64,000 nt of DNA from Sclerodactyla briareus (GCA_026419785.1 JAODTK010003865.1:62001-126000); one strand, 5' to 3'; counted from the stretch's first letter, positions 11,987 through 24,394 are shown. Notes: generated by a model from the letters alone, not told the origin. Made by a program: numbers and translations.

Positions 11987-13088
11987 CTGCAAGTGCAAAA
12001 TGAAATCGGGAACGATTTTTTAAACCATTAACATGTTTCCACAGTGGTGTCCTAGAGATTTTTTCTTGTTGGTGTGGGGGTGGAGGTCGTGACACGAGGG
12101 AAGTGAGCCCTCATTTATAGCCCATCCTCCATAATGGCAAAATTTGATAAACAACAGCTGTAAACCGTCTGATGAACAATGAAAAAACGTTTTCGTGTTG
12201 AAAATTCATTGGTCACATGGGTCAGACGGGGTTGGGAGGGATTTTCAAAACTCTAGGAGGGACCTTATCTTCCGGCCATTTTTCGCACACAGTCCCTAAC
12301 GAGTTCGGGCAGGCAAACCAAAAAATAAACTTTAGTAACTAAAACCGCATGACTGCCCTGTGGTAACAACATTATACTATCGTCCCTTACACTTACTAAC
12401 TCATGCACTCCTTATAAGCCAATATATTGTGTTTGGTATGAGAACTAAATACCCTGGTATCTGAGACTATTTCAAATCCTACAGCACCAAAAAGGTACCA
12501 TATCCCACTGAAAGGCACATCTTTCTTCGGCATTTTTTTTCTGATCCTCATTTCATGTTGTCATATGGCAAAATTGTATTTTGCAGAAAAAAATGTACAA
12601 AATCTAAATAATTAGTACCATTAATTCAGAGGGTTGGACTATGCTGTTGAATTTGCTGTAACTTTGTTACATGAGCTCAGTTCAGCCTAAAAACTAAAAT
12701 CCACTGTCTGAAGACACCTCATGATAATGTGCTTCAGACTTTGGTGAAAAGTATTAATATTAACCCATTTACATGTATTGTTCCAACATGTGATGTTATT
12801 TTGAAAAAAATCAGATTGCAGTTGTTAACTACGTTATTTTACAGTGATTCGCTACCAGAGCACATGGTCATAATAGAATGAGTACCTGTGCCAGTTCTGT
12901 GAAATGTCAACGAGAAGCACTATTGCTCAATCATAATACCCACATGCTGTGTTCATACTGTCTTGACTGATCTAGTGAACAGTGTTATTTCCTCCATGTC
13001 CGCAAGTCTGAAAGAGGTATGGAGTGGCAAACATCGGGCATGTGCTAGGATCGCGATCGACGTCAACATTATATTGGGGACTATACAC

Positions 13089-14104
13089 TAGGGTTGTGCG
13101 GTATACCGGGATTCATTATTGGTACCGGTACTCGCAGCAGCGTTAGTACTCGCAGCACCAACGGTCAAATGCACAATTACTTTTACCCGGTACTGGCGGA
13201 AAATTACCCGGTTTGGCTACCAAAATCCGAGTGGTATTAATTGAAAATTACAAAATATAGTGCTGGATTTTTTGCTGATCCAGCCGCCGCGTACATCGCA
13301 ACTTTATATGCGATCTGTCGAAATGATTTTTTAAAACTGCCCCACGTGTGTTGCGAACTGTGTATTTGCATTATTGCCGAATATCAGACGATGCGGACAC
13401 GCAGCTTCACCCTTATTACTTATACGTAACATGCAAAGATTATGTTGCTAGCTCACTCGCGCAATGCTGTGCACTACTTTTGAACATAGCCCCGCTTGGA
13501 ACACGTGGTCCTCACCTTTGCTGTTCACGAGCGAGCATTCAATGTGTCCCAATGTCCCACTGCACGTGAAACAACGATACCAAGTCTACGGGCCGACGGC
13601 AACGAACCTCTCGCACACACTTAACTTCAGTACGATTTTCCCTTAGACTATGGATTAATTGGGGTGCGATTAGTTATGTACGAGCGGCAAAAGATCAGGC
13701 GATCCTATGCAATTAACTTGCGTTAGCCTACCTTCTTTGAATGAACGAACGTGATAAGTAACAGTGGTGGATTAAACAATCATACATGAAGATTTAGCAT
13801 TGATTGTGTTTTTTTACGACTTATTTAATTTTAGATTGTGCCTTGCTTCGGTTTCCTTGCCAAAATAATCACACGTTACGTTAGGGATTACGGTAATTGC
13901 ACTATAGCGACCTGTTTTGTGGAGCTGGGCTTGTCACATATATACGTACGTACGTATGGAAGAATGTAGTAGTTACACATGTATTTCTGCCTGCGTACTA
14001 GTACTACGGTACTACCAGCACACAGTGGCATGTGCTGTTTGTCATATGTACGTTGTCTTGAATTCTTCTCAGCTATCTATCGATATAGGAACCGCGCAAC
14101 CCTA
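13089..14104. mobile_element. Non-autonomous hAT-like DNA transposon
   Basis: Terminal inverted repeats: TAGGGTTGTGCGGT at 13089 and its complement ACCGCGCAACCCTA ending at 14104, with one mismatch over 14 bp. The immediate flanks are CTATACAC (13081-13088) and TTATACAC (14105-14112), an 8-bp direct repeat with one mismatch, the length expected for hAT transposition. The 1016-bp interior contains no transposase-like frame, so it would depend on an enzyme encoded elsewhere. It lies in an intron of the rabaptin-like gene. Confidence 0.7.
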
Positions 14105-14119
14105 TTATACACACTATTT

Positions 14120-14230
14120 TTGCAATCCCTGGTTGCGAAATTCTGTGCGGGAATTTCCGCACAAAATTTATTTCTCTGCGGGATTCTGGCTGCGTATGCG
14201 GGAATCCCGCAATCCCGCGCCTTGGCGTGA
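14120..14230. repeat. GCGGGA/TCCCGC short-motif cluster
   Basis: Several direct and inverted GCGGGA and TCCCGC copies (for example near 14148, 14178, 14199 and 14208), able to fold into small hairpins. A related cluster occurs near 20068-20110 (GCGGGATTGCGCGATCTGCG). Confidence 0.45.
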
Positions 14231-14435
14231 ACACTGATTGGACTAACTTTGTATTTTTGTATAAAACCTGCAAAATAGAGGGCAGCACACTTGCATAGTT
14301 TCCACTGGAGAGTTGTTGCGCCAGCACTGATCGCCTACAGTTTCTGGCGGCGGCAGACACACCCCGAAACCCTGATATCCCAAACACTTACAGAGAGTTG
14401 CAGAGATATACTAATTGCTGCTAATAATTCCATAC

Positions 14436-14610
14436 CATCCATGACTTTCTGGAATGAGGCGACTTCCTCCTCATTTTTTCGTTTGAGTTCATCTATTTCC
14501 TGTTGTTTGTTACTCTCGATGACTGCGGCTGCAGCCTTCAGGCCCAACAGCTCCTCCTGCAGACGATCTCTCTCCTCGCGAGTACTGGTCGCTTCCTTCA
14601 ACAGGCTCAT
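14436..14610 (-). CDS. Internal exon, rabaptin-like N-terminal coiled coil
   Basis: A 175-nt minus-strand exon. The acceptor CTCGCATTTTCTAACAG precedes 14610 and the donor GATG/GTATGG follows 14436. It encodes 58 residues of uninterrupted coiled coil, including LLGLKAAAAVIESNKQQEID and LKRKNEEEVASFQKVMD. This aligns without gaps to the rabaptin-5 segment I recall as IKAIATVSENTKQEAIDEVK...EEVASLQAVMK: A-V-x-N-K-Q-x-ID-K-EEVAS-Q-VM are all kept. Rabaptin is an endosomal Rab5/Rab4 effector that works with Rabex-5 in early endosome fusion. The exon starts with ATG in phase 0, but upstream homology shows it is internal. It leaves one nucleotide for the next exon. RABEP1 and RABEP2 cannot be told apart here. 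Confidence 0.8.
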
Positions 14611-15639
14611 CTGTTAGAAAATGCGAGAAATGTAACTGTTAACCAGAGATTCTGGCGAGAGAGAGTACGATGGGTTTGCCAGTTGAGATAGGATTAAATT
14701 TTCCCCAGGAAAAGACTGGTCTAATAGGCTAAAGCAGGGGGGAGATGGGGGGATATACCAAAATGGCCAGGTGTATGTTGATAAAGTTAGGATATTTGGT
14801 TCCTTGCTACCGATCTGGACCCTGCTCAATTGCACTTCATTTCAGAGGCCATCACATTACAACACCTTGCAGCAGTTGAAGTGCACCTCCAACATGGTGT
14901 TCTCAGATGAGGCTACCACTGTACGGAATCGACTGGTGTTCTTTGTTGAGGTAGAGGGTTTAAATTAGGGATTGGATTAGCTCCGTCAGCACTATCCAAT
15001 GATGGAAAGCCTTGTTCAGAGGTGTGCAAGCCATCAGCCCCCTTCGGCTAATGACCAACATGATATGTCTAGCCAATGCGTGAGGGAGATGGCTGTGAAG
15101 ACCTTGTTATCATTCCGGAAGCAAGGCAACTTTATGGTATCCTAACCTTCTCATCTATCCGTTGATTTACCTAAATTATCTATTCAGGCATGGAACATCT
15201 CGACTGACTCTCATTTCTGAATGAATATCAATTTGTCACCATTCTGAATCCAGTCCATGAAGTGTTGGTTTATCAACTTTTTCTGGTATAGTATACTTTA
15301 GTTCTCAAAGTCAGCACCGAAAAATTGCCTTTCATCTTGTATGTTTGGTAGCAATGAGTCGAAAGAATACACCATATCACACTGTAAACCATCAGAGCGA
15401 TTCCTCCCTGGGGGAGGGGGCCCAAATTTACCAACAATTGACAGAAGGCCCCTACCCAGGTTACCCATCATAGTAGCAAATTTGTCATAATGTTGGGGGA
15501 CATTACAATACGCTGTGTAAACATGAGACAGAAGGCTTCAGTAGTGATTCCTTGAGCCACTTTGATAAACTATGTCCAGACACAAGAACAAATGGTAAAC
15601 TTGTGCCAACTCCTTAGGGCAACATATAGGCATTCTCAC

Positions 15640-17035
15640 CAATTCCCTATTTTTCACTAGAAATGACCACTATAGGGACACAAAAAAGAAATTTAGGGTT
15701 ATGTCTATAAGAAAGCTACATGTACACACTGAATTCTACTTGATGCAGGCCAAGCATTCTGAATCAGTCCTCTTTACACGAATTGTTTGAAAAACTAGAA
15801 ACGCATTATTGGAACTCAGTGTTGGTATTGAAACTCATCTGGTATCGAAATTATTTATTCCTCAGCAATGGATTATGTGAACAGCACGTCAATTGTTGCA
15901 ATGCCAAGTACCAAGGCAATGAAATAGCATATCAGTCTTTTCATTTCAAAAGTTGTCTTAGCTTTTACTCGTTAATGGTGAATATGAATGAATTGTTCTA
16001 ATTGTCTTATTATAGATTCTATGAATTGTGTAAATGCTATGAGGTGCCAGAGATGAATCCCATTTTCATGGAGCAATAATTTTACTCCTCACCTAACCTT
16101 AGACCTCTGCTGACCTCGGCTGACCTTGTGATCCAATGAGAAAGAACATTGAAATCACCTGTGATAACAGTTGGAAACACTGTTCTTCCTTTCAATTGGT
16201 TAACTTTGAACTACATCAGGGATAACGCATTTGCTCTAGTGTGATTAGCCTAAAGCTCATCCAAACTGTCTTATGATCACTATAAAAAAGCTTCCATGAC
16301 CTTCACTGCTGACAATCTGAGCTAAAAGGCATAGTGATCCTTGACTGATCCTGATTTACAGTATGGCAGAACATTAGGGTCCATGTACTATTCATGTAAA
16401 GAAACACACATGTCAAAAGACCATCTTCCAGGTTTGGTTGTTGTGTTTCCAAGCTGTAGATTCATAAGGGGTACATACCTTAAATTACCATGTAATGGGG
16501 CAAAAGCTTCATCCCATTAATTGGTGGAAATGAAATGTTTACAGTCTACATAACAAATAGGTAGGGCAAACTGTCTCAGATATCCTATTTGTAGCCGAAA
16601 TGACCATTTTTTTCTCACCTACAACAATATGATACCGAAATATCAAATAACCAGTGTTTCTCACCCACAACAATGGGTTGGTGCTATCATTCTATCTTGT
16701 TGTGGTAGTCGTTACTATCAGCTGGATATCTCTCTTACTATGCCGGAATCAGTGGTGAATAAATCCAAACTCTCGATATTACTGAAGATTTTTCTGGCAA
16801 ACATCCGTCCACACTAAATTTTAACTTGATCAGACCAAGCTTCCGGACTTATCATGCAAAACTTTTTTCCAACTTTGACCTCACAGCACCTTGACCTGAC
16901 CCCAAAACGATAGGGATCGTGTAGTCATCATGGAAACCACCAACACCTATTATGATTAGCTTCAAATCCATCCAATGTGGGTGGGGTACTGGGGTTATCA
17001 ACCTAACACAGCTAGGCATCACACACACACCTTGG
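15640..17035 (+). repeat. AGGTCA-rich dispersed repeat, second copy
   Basis: It shares with 4150-5325 the AGAAAGCTACA-type segment (15708), the AGCTAAAAGGCATAGTGATCC segment (16320), the TTTGACCT/CCTTGACCTGACCCC segment (16873-16905) and the terminal CA tail after GGCATC (17017-17032). A block at 16108-16126 has three TGACCT-type half-sites 4 bp apart. Parts are diverged or missing. Confidence 0.65.
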
Positions 17036-17071
17036 ACCAGAACTCCAACTAATATACAATGTTATATAAAC

Positions 17072-17208
17072 CTCTCGTCTGGAGGAATATGTCCTTGAAT
17101 TTTCTCTCTTTTCTGCAAAGTCTTTCCTCCTAGTTCTTCCCTTTGAGGATGTTGCTCAGTGTAATCTCTAGGTCAGCTAATCCGCTTCTCCAAGCTCACT
17201 ACGATCCT
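17072..17208 (-). CDS. Frame-disrupted N-terminal exon, rabaptin-like
   Basis: On the minus strand a pyrimidine-rich acceptor (GAATTTTTTCCAAG) precedes 17208 and a weak donor (GAGAG/GTTTAT) follows 17072. No single frame is open throughout. One frame gives SLEKRI early, another gives DLEITLSNILKGKN, then after a stop EERLCRKERKFKDIFLQ. The last run matches the rabaptin-5 pattern QKRAKFKELYL (basic, then KFK-acid-hydrophobic-aromatic-Leu), and the first matches its AELEKI. Order and strand agree with the exon at 14436-14610, which follows this region in rabaptin. At least two one-base indels or a genuine defect must be assumed. The initiator exon was not found; it should lie at higher coordinates. 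Confidence 0.5.
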
Positions 17209-18103
17209 CTTGGAAAAAATTCAATGACATTAAAAGAAAGCGTATAAGACATGCACATACTGCTTCCAGGGTTTGGCAGATTCTTGGGCAATCATTTTTT
17301 ATGACTGTCCATGACTTTTCTATGACCAATGAAAGATCTCCCCATGACCCTTTCCATGACAGCTTGCAGAGAATTCCGACTGAACATCAAAGAGGGCCCA
17401 AGCAACAAGTAAAACACATCCTTCATGAAAATTCACTTCATGAAAGACTCAACAATTTTTCCACAAATAATATGAATCACAAAACTCATGAGCTATGTGG
17501 AACCCACATGTATCATGAGCTCTATCCACAAAGGTAGGGTGAGTTTATCTGGTGACCAGCGAAAATTTTGCCAACATATTAATTTTCACAATTTTTCTCA
17601 ACTTTTTACTAAATCAGATCCCTTGCCTACAACAAAGTCATAGTTTCTTGTCTGAGAACTGTAACATTTTCAGCCAGCGCAGTACTCCTTCCTTTAACCT
17701 TGACCTTCAAATGATCTCTTTATGGGGAAAGCACAATACCTTGAGCACGTATAAGCATTATTTAAGGATTTGAGTTATCGTGTTAACAACCAAATTATGG
17801 ATTTTTTTCAATTCACCAGTCATGGTTTCAGAGAGGCAAGCTTGCGGTTTCTTCTTGCAGTGAGTGGTGGGAAACAGTTCATCATAAATTGTCTTGATAT
17901 AGCAAAATCATGCAAATCTCAGTTGGCCTCTCGGCCATTCAACCATGCTATACAACGAAAGTAAATTGAACAGCACACGCTTTACAGTATGATAGCTTTT
18001 TCAGCATGTAACAAATCCACATTATGTTCCACCCACTTGCACGTAACACACTGATGGTAGCGTAAAATCCATAATATAGGTGCACTGCAGGGGTAAATGT
18101 CCC

Positions 18104-18300
18104 ACTTTGGCATGGTTGCATCATGTATACCCTGTATAATATACCTGGGTTAGGGATTAGGAGTATTATAGATTGTAGATTATAGACTGGGATTATATAT
18201 CTGTCATTGAATCTGACATAACCCCACCCCTAGGCTTAATCCCTAACATGATCTCATATATCTTGTACACTGGGTATACATTATGCAACCATGCCCAACT
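18104..18300. mobile_element. Short MITE with long imperfect inverted repeats
   Basis: The left end TTGGCATGGTTGCATCATGT (18107-18126) and right end (complement of 18279-18298, TTGGGCATGGTTGCATAATG) are inverted copies. They continue through GTATACCC and again through a TTAGGGATTA motif near 18152 and its complement near 18235. Only about 60 bp lies between the arms, so nearly all of the 197 bp can form one hairpin. No clear target-site duplication was identified. Confidence 0.65.
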
Positions 18301-18309
18301 TTCAGACCA

Positions 18310-20400
18310 TTTACGGCATTAACCAATAGTTGATACTTGCATCCAATTTCCTGGAAATATAATGCCACATGTCTTGTCTAAACTTAAAATATAAAATACA
18401 TGTAGCCTATATCAGTCGACTCAAGGGAGAACGTTTACAAACTGGGTGTGTCACTCAGGATTTGGTTGTTCCTAATTCAGGACTCCTCAGAGCTAATTCT
18501 GGCTCCTAATATTCCTAATTTTAAACACTTTTATTACATTTCTCAATAATTGATATATCTATTGAAACCTGAATATTCGAACAAATTATTTCATTTAGTA
18601 TATATTCACAACTATGAGTATCACCACCCAAAATTTGTGTGATCCCAACTTGTGAATTCACAAAATTGTTGTTGTAAAATAGTGAGAGCTGCATGATAGT
18701 GACAATGACAAATGCATAATTACAGTGTACATAGCAGTACCATGACCCGAACAGTGTGCATTATTTGTCTGATAGGCAAATGCATAGGCGCGCTAAGTTT
18801 TGAATGTAAACATCAAGTTTTAGTTCAACACTTACTGGGATGCCTCAATTGCCGTTCAATATTATTTATTCATTTAATTATTATTTAAATATATTTTTTC
18901 CACTTCTTCAATGTAGAAATCTGCTAATGGTGGGTTTTACGATGACCAGGAATTGCATATCAGTAGTTGGAAATTTGATTTGAACATTAAACCATCTGAA
19001 ACAAGCTCTCATCACCATACACAGCAGGATTCGAAAAAGGAATCTGTGCTGTTGCATTATGGGTATAGAACCAAAAATTGTGTTATAGTAGCCAAGTGAA
19101 TAGTGATAAACATCCACATTCCACATTGTATGCACTGTTCGGCTCAAAGTACCCTTAGTGAGTTGTATAATTTGCAAATGACACCTTGTTTCAATTAAGA
19201 CCCATGGTTCAATAGTGTTTCGTACAATTGGAATAAAAACTACAGTTGTCTGACAATGACATATCACTGAATGTTTCTAGTAAGTTTAATCCACTTCTTC
19301 ATTCTTTTTAATATTTTACCACTACATATTTCTACTAGGTGTTCAGGTCATGGTACTCCCAGGCTAGATGCCATATGGTGGCCAAAATTAGGCCTTAGGG
19401 ACATCAGTTTTAATGTTGTCCCTAATTTGGGCCCCCTCCTAAAAATTGTAATGCAGTATTATTACTAGGATGAAACTACATCGACAAGTCATTGGTGAAC
19501 ATGTGATTCTACCCAAACATTTTTCAATTGCAATTGCCAATATTCTCCAAGGAAGGTGCATGATAACAGACATTCAAACATTAATTTACTTCAAGAAGCA
19601 TTCAGTCCAGGGAAGGATTGCTGTAGTGGTTGGTAGGTGTTGATGGTTACTCTGGTGAGAGACTGACAACAAATTCTGCTAATGTTGACTTATTCACAAA
19701 ATGAAACATCAAACTACATAACAAATTCCTTGTGTTGTCCATGTGTGACGTCATGCGTTATTGCGCAATTTGGATTCTCCCCAATTCCTCTGCTTAATGT
19801 AGAGACAAGAATTTAGCGCCCAAACTTTGAAGGCCAATAACTCCACATAGGAATTAGGAACATCGTATTGAAATGGGGTTTGGACCTAGATAGATACAGT
19901 TTTCTCCACAATATAACCTATGTGTATCCAAACCTGCAGAACCTTGTCTTGAAGGGTTGAATACTGTGCACCTTACCCTAATACTGTAGTAAGTAACAAT
20001 TACAATCTACAACTAGTACAATTGAGTTACAAACTTAAGCACCTGTGCGCCAGTGTTTACGATAAGGTGCGGGATTGCGCGATCTGCGCACACAAACTCA
20101 AAAGCCCGCACAAAAATTTATACTAGGCAGGAAAGTCCAGCACTGGTTTCCACAACAGGAATAGCAAAATTTGCATTGTTCCACATCATGATATCGTAAT
20201 TCAGGCACAAGTGTATGTATACCCAGGGCTGCAATTGGTGTTTTTTTCGGGGGCTACTTTTGAGAAATTTCGGGGGCTCCTTAAGCCTATTTCAGGTGCC
20301 TCCTTTTCATTTCGGGGGCTACCATTTGAAAATCGTAATAAGTACATAAGAATTGCAAACAAGTAGAAAACATTATCTGTTAGTTAAACGTTGAATGTTG
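18310..20400. other. Non-coding stretch
   Basis: No gene or splice-bounded exon recognised. At 20225-20330 the motif TTTCGGGGGCTAC is repeated three times within about 100 bp, related to motifs at 1475-1590 and 21690-21810. Other frames are short. Confidence 0.4.
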
Positions 20401-20409
20401 TATTATTAC

Positions 20410-20950
20410 CCAATAATAAACATGATGTGTAAGTTGTCCTATATTCAAGATATGACCCACTTTATACTACGCCTAACTGTTATCTCAATGGCATTTTTGC
20501 AGAATCATTAACCTCACAGAGGTCAAATGTTATAGGAAATTTCATTCTGAGGTCCTGATCAGCTAGAACATTAGTTCCTGGCAAAAAAAACAAAAATTCT
20601 GTAAATCTTCAACAAGTTAACATTTTTAGGGGGTGGGGGAGAGGTGGCGGATTGTTTTGGAATACTCAAAGACCTTTCCGACATAGGTTTGCTATGTTTC
20701 TTTAACTTTATTTTCCGGAAGGACATTATTCCCAAGATAAACATGATGTATAAAGTAGTCTCTTCTCAATATATGATCCATTTAAAGACATTTAACGTCT
20801 TCAATGACATTCTTGCAGATCATTGAACCACTCAGAGGTCAAATTTGATTGAAATGCATTTTTTAGGTTTTAGTTCAGTGGACATATTATCTAGCAAAAC
20901 ATTTTTTCTGTAAATGTTCAACATTTTGTCATTTTTTGTTTGGGGGGGGG
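20410..20950 (+). repeat. Direct tandem duplication, period about 315 bp
   Basis: Two diverged direct copies, about 20410-20640 and 20725-20950. Both run AATAAACATGATG-like start, GATATGACCCA/ATATGATCCA, ATTTTTGCAGA/ATTCTTGCAGA, CAGAGGTCAAAT, then a TTCTGTAAAT-TTCAAC motif, and both end in a G-run (GGGGGTGGGGG and GGGGGGGGG). No coding function evident. Confidence 0.6.
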
Positions 20951-20999
20951 GACTATATTTCCAATGACTCAACTTGCAAAGTAAACACTGCAATAATGC

Positions 21000-21560
21000 C
21001 GCTCGTTCATGAACACACCACTCGCGATGCTGATTAATTCCGCCTCATACGACCGCTTGGTCATGACATGAACAGCGCCGCGCGCATGACAGTGCAAATT
21101 TCTGCTAGCGTACTCTGTTACTTTCAATACTGTAGGGCTTGTAGCCGAACCACGCGCTTGTGCAGGCTCAGGCTACGTCCCCGCCTAAACTGCTCGCGAA
21201 GCTCCGTGGAATGCAATCGAAGCGGGATTCCCTCACAGCGCGTCGTTATTGGTCCGTATGTGGCGCTGGCACGCGAGGGGCTAATCGCAGACGATCATTG
21301 TCACAGTATGTGGGCGTTGCAGTATCCAGTATGAAGACAAATCGCAGAAATGCTAGCAGAAACGGCTATAGTTTCAGGTGCTGTCTAACTTCGTGTGTCA
21401 GACTATAGGCCTACGTACGTATCCGAGCTTGCGTTTTATGCTGTGTAGGCTCTCTGTACATTGGTATCTTCTGTATGTATCGATGTACAAGGAATCGGTA
21501 CGGCACTGTTGTTGTGTTTACTTTGAGCGGAATTGAGACGTACAAATGATATCGCTAACT
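21000..21560. promoter_or_regulatory. CpG-rich patch, possible promoter
   Basis: This stretch is visibly richer in CG dinucleotides (GCGCCGCGCGC, CCACGCGC, CACAGCGCGTCG) than its AT-rich surroundings. It lies upstream, on the minus strand, of the first recognised rabaptin-like exon (17.2 kb). No TATA box or transcript start can be assigned, so a promoter role is only a suggestion. A diverged transposon copy would look the same. Confidence 0.25.
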
Positions 21561-22989
21561 GGGGATTTCCCATGATTTGAGCGAGCAGTAAGTTTTTATT
21601 TGATTACAATTTTAATAATAATTTGCGTGGTCTTCCAATGTGATATAAAAGTCCTACACACTAAGACCTTTTGCGGGTCCGATCAAGGACTATTTCAGGG
21701 GCGATTTGGGTGTTTTCCGCCGCCCCTGAAATCACTTTTCATGATTTTTCGGGGCCTCTTTTGGCCGTTTCCTCGGCGAAACCGCCGCCGCCCCTGTGTA
21801 TTTGCACCCCTGTATACTCATATCCTTGTGTGTCAGACATTGTAACATTGGCATTGTAGGACATGCAAGAGACAACACTATTTTCATATTTACTTACGAA
21901 GCCCGCCTTGATAACTTTCTATGACATTAATTTGGCAGAACTGGTGCATGTAACACATCCTATATGTTAACCATGAGGAATGTCGCCCAAATTCATGTAA
22001 GATAAATTGGAATCATGCAATCTGCAAACATTAAAAATCATCAACTAAATGACACAGACACGTAGATGGTTGTTACAAACACATTTCACGAAAGATTGAA
22101 TCGAGCTGCCTTCAGATAGTCACTTTTCTCATCTAGGCTAGGTTGTCCCGGTCAAATTATTATAGCAAATTCCGTAGCTTGGCCACCTGCTGGCTAAACG
22201 AGTGGAATTGTGGGAATTAGAGAAGCCATTGAAAATTATATGTATATTTTTATTCATAAAAGGACCCTCCTGTCTCCCGCGATCGCAAATCCTCCCTTTG
22301 AAAATTGTTGAGGGGGGATTCCCCACCATTTTTTTTTCAAAACCTAGCGAAAACACTGTCACTGACCTGTGCTGTTGGCCTGGTGCCTGGCCTAAATAAG
22401 CGACGTGAGGCTAAGTTCGACTACCTCCACCCCCCCCCCCCCTCCCCTCTTTCCCGTCGAGTCCAACTTGTGCGTATGTTTTGGAACACTGAAAATGAAA
22501 TGAAAACCTAGGTCTAGGCCCAGGCCTAGGCTATGTGCACCACAGTGCGTGTGCCAACTGTGGATTCTTCCTGGTGACAACAAACATCAACCGTTACGTT
22601 AGGCTCCACTTTTCACTGCGAAAAAATAAAAGAAACTTACTCTTATTCAAGTTTTCTGCCATGATTCATTGCTGGGGTCCATCGTGCCTGTTCGTATTTT
22701 CAGCTCACCTTTCGTTAAACGACAAATTCAAGCAGCATCAGCGAAAAACGCTACTTTCATTTTCTTGACAAGTGTCACCAGCAGTTTTCAGTTTGGACTA
22801 AACCCAGGTGAGTGTTGCCAGATGTTGTCGAACGGGATTATTGTGTTCGACCTGATAATAGCTCCATGGACCTGACTCACGACGTCGGGGACCATACCAA
22901 ACTATATACGGACGGATACTGGACGTAAGGAAACCAACAGAGATGATTTTTGTTTGTTGTCTCTCCATTCGTTGGTTTCTTAATTGTCG

Positions 22990-23355
22990 GCGTTGGTCGC
23001 TGGGTTGTTGTGCGTCTTTGGTCTTGAGTGACTTAAGCGCTATTTAGTGTTGTCTTTTAGCGCTATTGTTGTCTTCTGGCGCTGTTGTCGTCTTTAGGCG
23101 TTGTCGTCTTCTGGCGTTGTTGTCTTTAGCGCTATTGTTGTCTTCTGGCGTTGTTGTCTTTAGCGCTGTTGTTGTCTTTTGGCGTTGTTGTCTTTAGTGT
23201 TGTTGTCTTTAGCGCTGTTGTCTTTTAGCGTTGCTGTCTTCAACAGACTGAGGGCGCAAATCAACTATATAGACATTCCCGCGGGCATCACGCAATGTAT
23301 TCACCGATTCGTGTAGGCCGCGCCAAGCCTATTCATCGCATTGCCTAGCCTGCAG
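22990..23355. repeat. Left inverted arm of foldback element
   Basis: A tandem array of 15-18 bp GTTGTCTTTAGCG-type units at about 23030-23250, followed by an inner unique segment ending near CTAGCCTG (23346-23353). Both parts recur inverted at 25034-25505. Confidence 0.7.
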
Positions 23356-23439
23356 ATCAGTCCAGGGAGCAATGGCAAACGGCTGAAACGCAACTAGAAC
23401 AGCTCGTAGGCCAATGTTACACGAAAATAATCATAGCGG

Positions 23440-24275
23440 ACAGGGGCGTCAGACCGTTTTGAAAAGTGGGGGAAGGGGGACATATCGAATGCGAATGACC
23501 ATCTCAGCGGAGCGCCACCACGGTTGGCGCGAAGTGTACCAAGAAAATTTCAGATTTTCATGCCCTCCAGTTCGACGGAAGCGGCACTTACCAGCTCAAT
23601 AGCACCCATCTACATGTGTGATTTGAGTGAAAGACAGCCAACAAGTTTGTCATTGTGCATACTAAGATGATTTACCGAATCACACATGGTATTTTTTCAA
23701 TAAACCTTTCACTCTGGCTTTGTTTGCCTGGGATACCAGGGGTCTACCGAACGGTCCCTCTGGTGGGATCGAAGATAAAAGCCGTAGGCGTACGGGACCA
23801 CTCCAATTTTGGAGCAGGAATTTGTACCCGAATTTTAGTCAGTCATTGGAAACTACCAGCGCGCGCGAAGCGCGCGAAAAAAAGTGTGCATTTTTCCGGG
23901 CATTTTATCGAAAAAGTCTGCAAAAAATTCAGGCATTTTTATCACTTTGCCTTTTTCCTTCCCAAATTTTCCATGAATTTTCGCCCGAATTTTCATCTCA
24001 TAAAAATGGGGGGTGGGGGAGTCCCTCCTCAAGGCTCCTGAAATATAATCGAGAACAAAATGATTCGAAGCATTACATCGCAATATTAGCCCATACAACG
24101 CCTGGAATACAAACGGCCATCGCGCGAAACCCTTCAAAAATTATGCACTTTTGGCTATTTCGATAACGCGGGTATGGAACATGGGTATCCTTCGACTTCT
24201 GCCCGAGGTCGGTTCCAGATCTTCGCTGGGGTCCCCCCCTGGAATTATTGGACTTGAGACAATTTCCAACGCGAT
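23440..24275 (+). repeat. Dispersed repeat module 1
   Basis: It matches the minus strand of 29680-30675 over much of its length. Shared landmarks, in order: GGGCGTC, AAAAGTGGGGG, GGAGCGCCACCA, AATAGCACCCATC, ATGGTATTTTTTC-like, GGTGGGATCGAAG, a GCGCGCGAAGC core, TTCCATGAA, AAATGATTCGAA, ATCCTTCGACTT and GGACTTGAGACAATT. It also shares its GAAGCGCCACCATGGTTGGCGC segment with 61450-61480. A GCGCGC palindrome lies at about 23860-23880. The open frames here are chance frames in a repeat. Confidence 0.65.
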
Positions 24276-24394
24276 TATTGTTTGGTTAGACAAAAATTGA
24301 ATCAGTTTAGAGTGATACAAAATCGGGCATGTGCCTATTAATTTTTATACGGTCCGGAACGATTTATATCCCCCCCCCCACTTTGAAAGTGGAG

